Shown here: piece by piece, positions 46,583 through 56,816 of the stretch
How the letters are laid out: the number at the start of each line of letters is the position of its first letter
How positions within the stretch are numbered: the first letter of the stretch is position 1
NCBI RefSeq assembly: GCF_024362805.1
Contig: NZ_CP093299.1
Location: forward strand, 4,248,001 to 4,312,000
Direction of reading: 5' to 3'
DNA from: Salipaludibacillus sp. LMS25
GTDB lineage: Bacteria; Bacillota; Bacilli; Bacillales; Salisediminibacteriaceae
DNA length: 64,000 nucleotides
Made by a program: the position numbers and the translations under genes
Notes under the pieces: generated by a model
Seen by the model: only the letters and a program-made list of their open reading frames with translations
Databases searched by the model: none
What the model was told of the DNA's origin: nothing

Positions 46583-47748
46583 GAAGGCTCGCCTCCTTCT
46601 TCGTTAAGAAGCTCAAGGAATAGACGCGTGACTGCCTCATCAGGCATAGCTCCCCCTGTTTGCCGTTTGTAGAATTGGCTAAATAGTTCTTCAATCGGCA
46701 CATGCTTCCGATTAACCGTATACTCGTATTCAAATTCAGGAAAGATTGGACGAACCGACAGTATACCAGGATAGGCTTTTTTTATTTGATAGATTTCTTC
46801 CATTGTTAAACTATCCGTTACGTGTACTTCAAGCTCAATCCATGCGTTCGCATCTTTCTTTTCAGCCATCCATTGCTGTACTTGGGAAAGACCCTCTTCA
46901 GCATGCCATTTAACGAGCGGCTTACCTGCACTTAAATGGACTTCATCGATATTAGCAGTTTTTCCTGGCTCAACGTCAATAATAGACACTGATTTAGCAT
47001 AACCAGTTTCTGAAAAACTGAATGCTAATGGTGAACCTGCATAGCGGGCTGGTGCTTTTGCATGCTTTATATTTTGAGGTCGATGAAGGTGCCCGAGAGC
47101 TGTGTATTGCACGTTATCTGGAAGTTGAGTTGCTCGAACAGTATATGCGCCTCCCACTTCTATCGGTCGCTCCGAATCTGTACCTGAACCTCCGGCTACA
47201 AATAGGTGACTCATGGCAATCGCTATCTCATCTGATGAAAACGAACGTGTTAAAGTGTTAAAAAGGTGATGTATTTTAGCATCATAAGCATCTCTATGAA
47301 CAAGCTCATCTTCTTGATGAGAGAAACTTTCTTTAAGTCTAGATTCTGACGGGTAAGGCAATGCTGCTATATTTAAATACGTATCCTTATGTTGTACCGG
47401 AACACGAAGGGGTGTCAATGTTGGATAGCCTTGAATATAAATTTCTTGCTTCCTTAATAATGTTCTAGCAGCTGAAAGCCGCTCAGGATGGTCATGATTT
47501 CCTGCGATAATGATGATCGGTATGTTACCTCCGTCCGCTAAACGAGCCATACTTTCATAAAATAATTCCTCTCCTTTTGCAGGCGGGTTAACCGAATCAA
47601 ACACATCTCCAGCCATCAGAATAGCATCAACCGATTCGTCTTTTGTTATTTGTATTAATTCATCAAAAAAAGCCTCATGTTCAGGGAGACGATCTCTTCC
47701 TTCGATTGTTCGCCCGATATGCCAATCAGCTGTATGAAGTAAACGCAT
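46579..47748 (-). CDS. sbcD: SbcD, nuclease subunit
   Basis: Mre11-like metallophosphoesterase. Metal-binding motifs are HTADWHIGR (Asp8, His10), MAGDVFDS and AGNHDHPERL, with a later ALGHLHRPQ. Length 389 is typical. It starts 12 bp after addA and overlaps sbcC by 4 bp, as in the B. subtilis addBA-sbcDC operon. Confidence 0.95.
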   Translation of the reverse strand: MRLLHTADWHIGRTIEGRDRLPEHEAFFDELIQITKDESVDAILMAGDVFDSVNPPAKGEELFYESMARLADGGNIPIIIIAGNHDHPERLSAARTLLRKQEIYIQGYPTLTPLRVPVQHKDTYLNIAALPYPSESRLKESFSHQEDELVHRDAYDAKIHHLFNTLTRSFSSDEIAIAMSHLFVAGGSGTDSERPIEVGGAYTVRATQLPDNVQYTALGHLHRPQNIKHAKAPARYAGSPLAFSFSETGYAKSVSIIDVEPGKTANIDEVHLSAGKPLVKWHAEEGLSQVQQWMAEKKDANAWIELEVHVTDSLTMEEIYQIKKAYPGILSVRPIFPEFEYEYTVNRKHVPIEELFSQFYKRQTGGAMPDEAVTRLFLELLNEEGGEPS

Positions 47749-47760
47749 ATCTTACACTCC

Positions 47761-50700
47761 TCACATTGGAACACTGTAATCGCCATCGAATAAGTACAAG
47801 TAACTGGCTTTAACGGGTTCTCTCCACGTATCAGCTAATGCACGACTATATAAATCTATTTGGTAACGATAGCGTTCTTTAAAATGGTTGATGATCTGTT
47901 CATCTGATAGATGCGTAAAACGTTTGCCTATACGATCAGTCTTATAATCTAACACAATTAATTCGCCGTCATTATCCCGAAAAATAACATCAATCATACC
48001 TTGGACAAACACGATATCATCTTCTTGTCCAGTCCATGTATGGTAAGCTTCAGATGCTGCCAAACCATAACTGAAAGGAACCTCACGATATATGTCTGAG
48101 GAATGACATAACTTTGTGCCAATATCTGACTGTAAGAATGTTGAAATCCACTCGACATTCACATGTTCAGCCTCTTCAGTCGTTAACATATTTATTGCTA
48201 CCATTCGTTCTAAATCACTGATGACCGTATCTCGGTCAGCGTGAGGCGAAAACGTTAAATGTTGCATCACAGTATGCATGACTGTCCCTAATTCAGCTGG
48301 TCGTAAACTTTTTCTTTGTAAAAATTTTGGCCGCTCTGCATATTTGGATTGAAAACCTGTTGACATAACGGCTTCACTATAATCATCTTGCAAAAGGCGT
48401 TTTAGCTCACTGACTGACTGCTTTGCTTTATGGGCTGTGCCATCTCTAAATGGATAAGTCCATTCTAGCTGACTAATAACGTGAGAATCGTCCTCTGATT
48501 TTACGGGAACGGCCTTAAAATGATTCACAAGAGCGTTAAAATCATGATCCTGAGATGACGTATCACTTTCCACTTCACCTATTTCTTCTTTATTGAGAAG
48601 CTTAAGTTGCCATTTTGAATGATCGTTAGCTACCTCAGAAGTCGTATGACTAAGCGGCTCATAGCCCATAGCTACTAAAAATGAATAAGCGTGATGATGA
48701 CGACAAACAGCAGGTGCCACCCAATCTAAGAAACTAGCCGCTTTCTCACGGGTTATAGCAGGTAAAAGCCAGTCCGAAGCTTCACTGTTTTCCATCCATT
48801 TAGTTAACGCTTTATCTGCATCGTTAACAGTACCGATTAAAATCAACTTCTCTTTTGCTCGCGTTAAAGCTACATACAACACCCTCATCTCTTCCGCTAA
48901 CGATTCCGACGCTATACGTTGTTTAATGACTTGCTGCTGCACTGTTGGATAAGCGACTCGCAAATCAGGATCAATTCTTTTAGAACCTAACCCTAATGTT
49001 TTATGAAGTAAGTAATCTCCTCGTAAGTCTTGCCGATTGAAGGCTTTATTCATTCCAGCAACAAATACGACAGGGAATTCAAGTCCTTTACTTTTATGAA
49101 TGGTCATTATTCTTACAACATCTTCTTGTTCTCCGAGGGCTCTAGCAATACCGAGGTCATCCCCTCGCTCTTGCATTCTTTCAATAAATCTTAAAAACCG
49201 AAATAGTCCGCGAAAAGACGTTTTCTCATATGCTCTCGCTCTATCATAAAATGAACGCAAGTTAGCTTGACGTTGTTTTCCTCCAGGCATTCCTCCTGCA
49301 TAATCAAAAAATCCGGTATCTTGCCACAATTGCCATATGAGTTCAGATACAGAGCCTGTTCGTGCTTTATTACGCCAAGCAGTTAATTTAATGATAAAAT
49401 CTTCACATTTCTTCTTTAATGCCTGGTGTTCTTGATCCTTCTCTTTTATGACTTCTTTCAATGCTTCATAATAGCTGCCTTTTTCATTATGAAGACGTAT
49501 AATAGCTAATTCAGATTCTGTCATATTAATAAGGGGAGATCTAAGCAACGCCGCCAATGGAATATCTTGGTATGGATTGTCGATCGTCTTTAGCAACGAC
49601 ATCATCATTTTTATCTCAACTGCTTCAAAATAACCAGTGGAAAGTTCAGCGTAAACCGGAATACCAGATTTCTTAAACTCTTCCATAATCGTATCTGCCC
49701 ATGGCATCGATCTCATTAATATGACGATATCCCGATAGGTGACTGGACGGGTGGTGTTCAATGCTTTATCGAAAATGGGGTATGAAGTCGTTATAAGTTC
49801 CTTAATTTTTTTTATCATCGCTCTCGCTTCTAAGCGCGATGTCTCTATATCTTCTTCTGTATCAAGGTCAGTATCCCGTGAGTTGCTTACACTCGTACTA
49901 GCTACTGATTCACCTTTATTAACTAAAATGAGCTCTGTCTCATAACCTTCCAAATCAGGATATGACGTATTGCCTAGCTTCAACTCCGCTGCATCATCAT
50001 AAGCAATATGGGCAACATCTTCATCCATAAGTTGTTTAAAAATAAAGTTCGTCCCGGACAGAATCTCTTTCCGGCTTCGGAAGTTTTTAGCTAAATCAAT
50101 ACGTAAGCCTGCTTGGTCCCCAGTTAAATCAAATGCCTTATATTTTTGCATAAAGAGAGCTGGCTCTGCTAGTCTGAACCGGTAAATGGATTGTTTGACA
50201 TCTCCAACCATAAAAGCATTGTGACCATTAGAAATTAACATGAGTATTGTCTCTTGTACAAGATTTGTATCTTGATACTCATCTATTAAAATTTCTGAAA
50301 AATAATGAACGTAATCTAAGGCGGCCTCTGATGGATATAATTTGTTAGTTGTACTCGTCTCTTCGTTAATAAAAATCTTTAAACAAATATGCTCCAAATC
50401 GGCAAAGTCTAGAACGCCTTTTTCCTTTTTTTCATAAGAAAACCGGAGGGAGAACTCTTTTACAAGCTTTGTTAACGTATCCATTGAGGGCGCCATTGCT
50501 TGCAAATCCTCCATAACGTCTGCTGGTGATTGCATGAAATAAGCCGTTTGTAAATCACTGATGACCTTTTTGGCTTCATCACGTAACTCTTTTGCTTTTT
50601 CCTTCAGAAGTGGATCTACTACCTCTTTTTTTGTAATAGAAGGCAGGCGAGAAAAGGTGACGTGTTGAAACATATCATATAGCGATTGCCACGTGTCACA

Positions 50701-51513
50701 GGCATTGAGCTTTTCAATTTGTGCCAATTCATTCGTTATGAGTGTCATATATTTTTCCGGTCCATCAACGGCTTCTGCCAAAGTCTTAGCTTTATTCAGT
50801 AGCTGTTTTGCAAACGTCACTTGACGCTTCACATGTGTCATAGCTTCTTGGACCCAATAAACGTCGTCAATACTTGCCACATCAGTCACTTTATAATTAT
50901 TCGCTATTTCCTCCAGCCATTTAAATGGCTGCGGATGAGACCGTGAGAAGGAATATAAATTCAGTAATAACTGTTTTAGCTTATCATCACTGCGGTCACC
51001 GCTATATTGATCTACTAATCGAAAGAAGGATTGATTGTGAGCTTTCCCGTATTCTTCTTCAAATAAGTCATCTAGTATTTCTTCTTTTATTAATTCACCT
51101 TCTGTATCGTCAAGAATTCTAAAATTAGGGTCTATATCTACTAAATAATAATATTTGCGAATGACATTCATACAAAAAGCGTGCAATGTAGAGATTTGTG
51201 CGCGATGAAGTAACGATAATTGGCGTTGGAAATGTAAAGACCGAGGGTTGTCCTCTAACTTCTTTTCAATCGCTTCTCCGATACGTTGGCGCATTTCGGC
51301 TGCCGCAGCATTAGTAAACGTCACAACGAGGAGCCTGTCCACATCACACGGCTCGTTCACATCGCCGATTTTTCGAATGATTCGTTCTACTAGCACAGCT
51401 GTTTTCCCACTGCCTGCAGCAGCAGCTACAAGAATATTGTTTCCTTCAGCAGCGATAGCTTTCCATTGATCTTCCGTCCAAAAAGCCTCTGGAGGTTTAG
51501 GTGATATCTCCAT
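47761..51513 (-). CDS. addA: AddA helicase-nuclease
   Basis: UvrD-type helicase and RecB-like nuclease of the AddAB complex, which resects double-strand breaks and stops at Chi. The Walker A AAAAGSGKT is at 30-38; other helicase motifs include LIDEYQDTN and GDVKQSIYRFR; the C-terminal nuclease has IVLDYKTDR. I place the start at the ATG at 51513 with AAGGGGG 8 nt upstream; it overlaps addB by 17 bp. Length 1250. Confidence 0.95.
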   Translation of the reverse strand: MEISPKPPEAFWTEDQWKAIAAEGNNILVAAAAGSGKTAVLVERIIRKIGDVNEPCDVDRLLVVTFTNAAAAEMRQRIGEAIEKKLEDNPRSLHFQRQLSLLHRAQISTLHAFCMNVIRKYYYLVDIDPNFRILDDTEGELIKEEILDDLFEEEYGKAHNQSFFRLVDQYSGDRSDDKLKQLLLNLYSFSRSHPQPFKWLEEIANNYKVTDVASIDDVYWVQEAMTHVKRQVTFAKQLLNKAKTLAEAVDGPEKYMTLITNELAQIEKLNACDTWQSLYDMFQHVTFSRLPSITKKEVVDPLLKEKAKELRDEAKKVISDLQTAYFMQSPADVMEDLQAMAPSMDTLTKLVKEFSLRFSYEKKEKGVLDFADLEHICLKIFINEETSTTNKLYPSEAALDYVHYFSEILIDEYQDTNLVQETILMLISNGHNAFMVGDVKQSIYRFRLAEPALFMQKYKAFDLTGDQAGLRIDLAKNFRSRKEILSGTNFIFKQLMDEDVAHIAYDDAAELKLGNTSYPDLEGYETELILVNKGESVASTSVSNSRDTDLDTEEDIETSRLEARAMIKKIKELITTSYPIFDKALNTTRPVTYRDIVILMRSMPWADTIMEEFKKSGIPVYAELSTGYFEAVEIKMMMSLLKTIDNPYQDIPLAALLRSPLINMTESELAIIRLHNEKGSYYEALKEVIKEKDQEHQALKKKCEDFIIKLTAWRNKARTGSVSELIWQLWQDTGFFDYAGGMPGGKQRQANLRSFYDRARAYEKTSFRGLFRFLRFIERMQERGDDLGIARALGEQEDVVRIMTIHKSKGLEFPVVFVAGMNKAFNRQDLRGDYLLHKTLGLGSKRIDPDLRVAYPTVQQQVIKQRIASESLAEEMRVLYVALTRAKEKLILIGTVNDADKALTKWMENSEASDWLLPAITREKAASFLDWVAPAVCRHHHAYSFLVAMGYEPLSHTTSEVANDHSKWQLKLLNKEEIGEVESDTSSQDHDFNALVNHFKAVPVKSEDDSHVISQLEWTYPFRDGTAHKAKQSVSELKRLLQDDYSEAVMSTGFQSKYAERPKFLQRKSLRPAELGTVMHTVMQHLTFSPHADRDTVISDLERMVAINMLTTEEAEHVNVEWISTFLQSDIGTKLCHSSDIYREVPFSYGLAASEAYHTWTGQEDDIVFVQGMIDVIFRDNDGELIVLDYKTDRIGKRFTHLSDEQIINHFKERYRYQIDLYSRALADTWREPVKASYLYLFDGDYSVPM

Positions 51514-54500
51514 AACGATGGCCCCCTTTCTCACGTATTGTGGCGATCATTGTTTCTTTAGATTGTGGTGGTAACCACCTATAATCATTTGTCTCAAGCG
51601 ATGCATCAAACTGACATAATGCTTTATACGAACAGAATTGGCAAGGAATCTTTCCGTTTTTCATATAAGGCGAGATAGCTAAGTCACCTGTTAAAATGGC
51701 TTCTCCTATTTGCTTTACATGTTGTCTAAGATAAGTCCTTAAGTGTTCGTAATCGTCAGGTGTCACCACTTTGGAATCTGAGTACACTTCTCCATCTTTC
51801 TTAAAACCGACCGGTACTATATCTGAACGTCCGCTTTCTAACGATGTATCCATTTGTTTAATCGCTTCAGGTTGAGATGATAACAAGCCTTTCATTTTAA
51901 ACTCTTTTATTATTTTTGATTCTATTTGTTCTAGAGATAATTTTTGATCTGTTTGGATAATTGGGTTGTGAACATGAAAATATAAAACGCCTGCCGGTGA
52001 GACTTCTGTCCCTAACCACTGGGAGGCAAAGCTTACTACGACGTCTAAATAGATGAGCATTTGTAAGGCTAACCCGTAATAAACCTCATCAAGTTTAATA
52101 TCTTTACTACTCGATTTATAATCAATGATGCGTACGTAAACACCTGATTCATCTTTAGCTTGGTCAACCCTGTCTATTCTACCGATAAGCTCAACAGTAC
52201 CTCCGTTGTCTAATTTAAATGTTAATGGGGGTAATTGTTGACCTGGACCAAACCCTACTTCTAAACCAGCAGGTGAAAATCCTGTTTTTTTCGCATGCTC
52301 AGCTAGGATCGTTGAAGCAGTTGCTACAACTTCTTCAAGCTTTTGCTGGATATATTTAAATCGGCTTGAGCTTAGTAAAATTTCCCGTTGAATTTTCGGA
52401 GCTAGCTGTTCAACAATCGTTTTTGCTTTAATTATGGCTTCATCTTTTGATAATGTGGAAAAATCTTTCCCTTCACGCCTTAACAATTCTGCCATTTCCT
52501 TAAGAGCTGCGTGAAATAATGTCCCAATATCCGGAGCTTCCAATTTAAATGTTTCCCGCTCCTTCAGCTTAAGTCCGTAATTAGCAAACTGTGAAAACGG
52601 GCAAGCATTATATTGTTCAAGTCTAGACACACTTGTTTTCAACGAATCACCATACAGTTTGACTGCTAAATCTTTTGAAAGACGTGTCGGCTTATTCTTA
52701 TAAGTCAAGCTTGAAAGAATACGTGCTGCTTTATCATGCCACTGGTCGTTTTCAACGAACCAATTATACGCATCCCACCAAATGGGCGTTATATTGTAAC
52801 CTTTACGCCATTGCTGTAATTGAAAAGCAAGATGTGTTAACGTTCGATCAGGATGAGAAATAAACGATAATTCCTCTTTTGCTTCAACATCTATTGGCGT
52901 GTTAAATGCCATTTCAGTTATAAGATTTGGAAAAGCTTGCATCACGTAATTGAGATACATTGACGGCTGCATACTTCTTCCTTCTTCATCAGCAATTGGA
53001 TAGGTAATATACAACTTAGATGATGGGATAGCTTGAGCTAAATACATGAGGAAATTCTCATTTATTAACTGGCGCTTAGCACCTGGTGCTAGCTTCATCC
53101 CTGTTTTTTCGAGGTTCTCACGTTCTTCCTCAGATATCATACTCCCTTCATCGGGCTTTGCTGGTATAACCCCATCATTTGCGCCAACTATAAAGGCACA
53201 GTCTATGTCAGTTAGTCGAGACGTTTCCATATTAGCAATCATTACTTGGTCAAATGCTGGCGGAATAATCGTAAATTCCATCGCTTCAAAACCAGTCTCA
53301 AGCATTTTTATAAACAAGTCGAAATGAACGTCTTCTTCTCCGCTCATTTCTACCATTTGATCAAGTATACTTAAAAGTGTTCCCCATAGTTGATCATGTT
53401 CTCGAGCATCGCGTAAATGATCTTCTGAAACAGCTATATGGCGAAGCTGTTCGAGCTTTTCTGCCGCCTTTATATCTTCAAGTAAATTAAAAATAATTCG
53501 ACAATAATCTTCTACCGTACTCGCTTTTTTAAGACGCTCCTGAAATGAAAACACAGGGGTTAATAAGTTATTTTTTAACTCGTTTAATTCCTTTTCAATA
53601 GTTACTTCATCATCAGATTTATCTAACTCGTATTCTGCGGTCGTAGCCATCTTCCTATATCTCCACACGTCACCACTATACCATTTTCTTCCTTGGATGC
53701 CGTATGCTAAGACATAGTTTTCTAATTGGTCAACTTTCTCTCGAACTGAAGAGTCTAATGGAAATAAAAACTCTGTTTTTAACATGCGGAAAACAGTCTC
53801 ATATCGCCAATCCTTCTGAATGACTTCTAATGCAGAACGAATAAATTCAATTAGAGGATGATTAAGCACTGAGCGTTTTTGATCCATAAAAAAAGGAATC
53901 TTCTCATCCGAAAACACGGTCTCAAAATGATCTATATAATCAACTGGATTTCTAAGTAAAATGGCAATTTGTTTATACCGCCACCCGTGATCTCGCACTA
54001 ACGATTTAATTTCTCTCGCTACCTTTTCCACTTCACCTCGTCGATTTACAGCACTTATGACTCTAATTCCTTCATGTGAGTAAGATGGTGCGACAGGACG
54101 CCGCCCCCCCTGTTCTTCTAGGTGTTTTAATCCCGCTGCTTTAAATCGTTGACTCTCCTGAAAAAGGTGATGATGAATGGACGTTATGTTAGCTTCATCA
54201 CATGCAAGAATAAGTTGTTGATATGTGTTAGCTGTTTCGTAAAATAAATCGAGTGGGTGAAGAATGGTATCCTTTTGTACAGGTTTATCAAGAGTCAAGG
54301 CGATATGTATATTACGACATTGTCTCACAAGCCCCTTTACAACCGTCAATTCAATTGGTGTAAAACTATGAAAACCATCAATATAAATGGTTGCATTTTC
54401 TAGTTGACGAGATTGCGGAATTTGTTCAGCTAAGATGTGTAAATAATCTTCGGCAGTTAAATATGTTGAGGAAAGCTCTTTTTCTACTTTATCTAATACG

Positions 54501-55003
54501 AGTTGAATGTCGTATAATTTATCATAAAGTGACCGTTCAAGTGATGATGAAGGCTCAGATTCACGCCATAGCTGTAATTGTTCATTCAGCTTTGATCCAT
54601 CAATTTCGTAACGTTTCAATTCAATCAGCATTTGCTCCATTTTGTCTATAAAACCTTGATTAGTTGTCGCCTTTTGAAATAGACGAAACTCGGTCTTATG
54701 TTGCTCAACAATTTTTCGTATTAACATATGAACACCGATCTTATCCATATGAATTCTGGCAGCGCCACCTACTTCTTGCAAGACTCTTAGCGCCAGTCGA
54801 GAAAAGCTCAACACTTGGGTTCGAATCATACCAACACCTGAAGATGGCACAAGATTTTTTTCAGCTTGAAATGTCATTTGTTCCGGCACTAAGTAAATAA
54901 TGGGTGCTCCCTTAGGATCACTCGTGGATGAAGTCAAAATTTCTTGTTGTATCTTTGTCGTTTTACCTGTTCCAGAGCGGCCTAAATAGAAATGAATAGG
55001 CAT
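51497..55003 (-). CDS. addB: AddB helicase-nuclease subunit
   Basis: Partner of AddA. It has an N-terminal P-loop GRSGTGKTT (8-16) but otherwise an inactivated helicase core that reads Chi in the family, and a C-terminal nuclease with IIDYKSSSK. Four cysteines for the 4Fe-4S cluster are visible: one in EQYNACPFSQF and three in CQFCSYKALCQFD. Length 1168. ACGAGGTGG precedes the ATG. First gene of the repair operon. Confidence 0.95.
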   Translation of the reverse strand: MPIHFYLGRSGTGKTTKIQQEILTSSTSDPKGAPIIYLVPEQMTFQAEKNLVPSSGVGMIRTQVLSFSRLALRVLQEVGGAARIHMDKIGVHMLIRKIVEQHKTEFRLFQKATTNQGFIDKMEQMLIELKRYEIDGSKLNEQLQLWRESEPSSSLERSLYDKLYDIQLVLDKVEKELSSTYLTAEDYLHILAEQIPQSRQLENATIYIDGFHSFTPIELTVVKGLVRQCRNIHIALTLDKPVQKDTILHPLDLFYETANTYQQLILACDEANITSIHHHLFQESQRFKAAGLKHLEEQGGRRPVAPSYSHEGIRVISAVNRRGEVEKVAREIKSLVRDHGWRYKQIAILLRNPVDYIDHFETVFSDEKIPFFMDQKRSVLNHPLIEFIRSALEVIQKDWRYETVFRMLKTEFLFPLDSSVREKVDQLENYVLAYGIQGRKWYSGDVWRYRKMATTAEYELDKSDDEVTIEKELNELKNNLLTPVFSFQERLKKASTVEDYCRIIFNLLEDIKAAEKLEQLRHIAVSEDHLRDAREHDQLWGTLLSILDQMVEMSGEEDVHFDLFIKMLETGFEAMEFTIIPPAFDQVMIANMETSRLTDIDCAFIVGANDGVIPAKPDEGSMISEEERENLEKTGMKLAPGAKRQLINENFLMYLAQAIPSSKLYITYPIADEEGRSMQPSMYLNYVMQAFPNLITEMAFNTPIDVEAKEELSFISHPDRTLTHLAFQLQQWRKGYNITPIWWDAYNWFVENDQWHDKAARILSSLTYKNKPTRLSKDLAVKLYGDSLKTSVSRLEQYNACPFSQFANYGLKLKERETFKLEAPDIGTLFHAALKEMAELLRREGKDFSTLSKDEAIIKAKTIVEQLAPKIQREILLSSSRFKYIQQKLEEVVATASTILAEHAKKTGFSPAGLEVGFGPGQQLPPLTFKLDNGGTVELIGRIDRVDQAKDESGVYVRIIDYKSSSKDIKLDEVYYGLALQMLIYLDVVVSFASQWLGTEVSPAGVLYFHVHNPIIQTDQKLSLEQIESKIIKEFKMKGLLSSQPEAIKQMDTSLESGRSDIVPVGFKKDGEVYSDSKVVTPDDYEHLRTYLRQHVKQIGEAILTGDLAISPYMKNGKIPCQFCSYKALCQFDASLETNDYRWLPPQSKETMIATIREKGGHRYGDIT

Positions 55004-55051
55004 ATAACCACCTCGTTTTCGTCATCACTTATACAATCATATGTTCGTACT

Positions 55052-55057
55052 ATTATA
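55052..55057 (-). promoter_or_regulatory. Possible -10 box of the addB operon
   Basis: A perfect TATAAT on the minus strand, 49 bp before addB, in the 159-bp divergent gap. No strong -35 is present. Confidence 0.35.
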
Positions 55058-55162
55058 TCAAAAATTTTAAGGAAACAAAGAAAGAAATGTACTGTTAATT
55101 TATGCTAGGATAAATAGTGTCATTAAAATTTAATACGTTAAACCTTTTGGAGTGAGAGCAGC

Positions 55163-56263
55163 ATGTTTCCTCTTAAACATTATACTAAATTTATTAAAAA
55201 GCCTGGTAGTCGTTTAATTAAAACAGCCATCGCTGTGTTTGTGACATCATTAATTTGTTTAATGTTAGGTCTTCCAGCCATATTCGCGGTCATTACTGCC
55301 ATCGTCACAATTGAACCTTCTACACAAGATTCCATCAGAAAAGGAATGGAAAGATTTCCAGCTTCCGCAATTGGTGCTGCATTGGCTGCCATTTCTGTCT
55401 ATTTCTTCGGGCAAACAGCTACTTCTTATACGTTAGCTGCTATATTGACTATTTTTTTGTGTGAAAAATTTAAACTTCGAGCAGGGACTCTTGTCGCTAC
55501 TCTAACAGCAGTCGCTATGATTCCAGATCTCCACGATCATTTAATCTATTCTTTCTTTTCAAGACTTGGCACCACCTCTATCGGTTTAGTCGTGTCTACG
55601 TCTGTCAATTTATTTATTTTACCCGCAAATTATTTAGACACAATTAAAAAGCGTAATCACCTTCATGTGGCAGAAATTAACCGTTTATTAAGTCGTTTAT
55701 TAGATACTGCAACTTCTCGCAATCAAACAGGAATGAGACATTTTGATCATTCCTCATACACGTTACTTAAGCGTCATCTTGAAAAAACAGAGCAATTACT
55801 AGCATTTCAAAGGAAAGAACTTCGTTTTCACCGATTTAAAATGAAAAAGTTTCGCATGTTTATTAAAGAGAGGCGAACAACTGACTATTTACAACGAATA
55901 TTACTTCATTTAGGTAATTTACATTATTTATCTCCGAGTGTGTCATCGACTTTAACTTATTATGAGCAAACGTTACTTAAACGGTCGCAAAAAGAATTCC
56001 ATTATCTAATGACTCATATTGGTAAACCGATTATACCTTCTTTTTTTGAGACAATCGATGAGCTCAACAATCATTTAAAATATGAATTTATTCATACAAA
56101 ACCAACGACGATTACTGAAGGGGACCACCATCAATTGAGTGAAAAAATCATTATTTTTTATGAGTTGTTATCCATTCATGACGTGTTGGAAGATTTATAT
56201 TATCACTTGTCTAGTGATCGTTCAAACGGGGGTAATAAAGGGGCATTAATCCCTAGCTCGTAA
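55163..56263 (+). CDS. Aromatic acid exporter-like membrane protein
   Basis: N-terminal membrane domain of about 150 residues with several helices (LIKTAIAVFVTSLICLMLGL, FAVITAIVTIEPSTQDSIRKG, and others) followed by a basic, helical cytoplasmic C-terminal domain. This is the ArAE/FUSC-like layout of B. subtilis YqjA and YgaE. Family members are proposed efflux proteins for aromatic acids, but substrates are mostly unproven. It is divergent from addB; TTTTGGAGTGAG precedes the ATG. Confidence 0.82.
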   Translation: MFPLKHYTKFIKKPGSRLIKTAIAVFVTSLICLMLGLPAIFAVITAIVTIEPSTQDSIRKGMERFPASAIGAALAAISVYFFGQTATSYTLAAILTIFLCEKFKLRAGTLVATLTAVAMIPDLHDHLIYSFFSRLGTTSIGLVVSTSVNLFILPANYLDTIKKRNHLHVAEINRLLSRLLDTATSRNQTGMRHFDHSSYTLLKRHLEKTEQLLAFQRKELRFHRFKMKKFRMFIKERRTTDYLQRILLHLGNLHYLSPSVSSTLTYYEQTLLKRSQKEFHYLMTHIGKPIIPSFFETIDELNNHLKYEFIHTKPTTITEGDHHQLSEKIIIFYELLSIHDVLEDLYYHLSSDRSNGGNKGALIPSS

Positions 56264-56272
56264 CCTCTATCT

Positions 56273-56337
56273 ATAAAACACCCTTTCAATCAGGACATTA
56301 TCGGTCCGGAGCTTTACGGGCGGCTATCTGTGGTAAA
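56273..56337 (+). repeat. Family B dispersed repeat, short relic
   Basis: Keeps the 5' end (ATAAAACACCCTTTCAATCAGG), ACATTATCGG, and the 3' end (TTTACGGGCGGCTATCTGTGGTAAA), but both hairpin centres are gone. It begins 10 bp after the exporter stop codon. Confidence 0.65.
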
Positions 56338-56477
56338 CTCTTTAAACAATTATACGTTACCTTATAGGAAATGAATGTCTTCTTCATAAAATTATACCTT
56401 TACTATTAGATACTAGGTGACCATCAAAATATGTCCTGTTCATATGGAAGGTCACTTATTCGCTCTCATAGTAACAA

Positions 56478-56524
56478 TAAAAACTCTGATACGCATACGC
56501 TTTTACGCGCTACATCAGAGTTTT
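56478..56524 (-). terminator. Terminator after the small ORFs
   Basis: AAAACTCTGAT and ATCAGAGTTTT form an 11-bp stem; T-rich sequence follows on the minus strand (TTTTTATT). It ends the minus-strand unit at 58 kb and may also serve the exporter gene from the other side. Confidence 0.75.
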
Positions 56525-56558
56525 AATGATCAGCTATTTTTTTCATTTTAAAGTCCGT

Positions 56559-56645
56559 TTATTTCCGACGCTTATACCATTTATAAAGGGTCGTCATTGC
56601 TTTAGCAAGAAGTAACACCTTAGGAATTGATAGCCGTCGCAACAC
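56559..56645 (-). CDS. Small cationic peptide ORF, 28 residues
   Basis: A GTG start with a perfect AAGGAGG exactly 8 nt upstream, then LRRLSIPKVLLLAKAMTT and a basic end KWYKRRK. It is an amphipathic, strongly positive peptide. It lies 39 bp after another small ORF and 35 bp before a terminator. The ribosome site is the main support; no homologue is claimed. Confidence 0.45.
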   Translation of the reverse strand: MLRRLSIPKVLLLAKAMTTLYKWYKRRK

Positions 56646-56684
56646 AGGGTCTCCCTCCTTATTGAAAAGTAAAGACGACTTATC

Positions 56685-56816
56685 CTATTTATCTTTCCAC
56701 AGATAATCGTCATGGGGTGAATAACTGTTTTCCCGCTGTTTCTTTTTCAACCGTTTTAATGAATAAGCTTTAGCTAGTCCAAAAAACGAAGGATATCTAA
56801 GCCATTGTACGGCCAC
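56685..56816 (-). CDS. Small basic protein ORF, 43 residues
   Basis: Starts at GTG (56816) inside the end of the frameshifted monooxygenase, with AGGA 7 nt upstream. The product begins VAVQWLRYPSFFGLAKAY, has a KRLKKKQRE basic patch and ends DDYLWKDK. The regular composition looks coding, but an alternative is that it is a displaced part of the gene before it. Translation would be coupled to the upstream gene. Confidence 0.4.
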   Translation of the reverse strand: MAVQWLRYPSFFGLAKAYSLKRLKKKQRENSYSPHDDYLWKDK

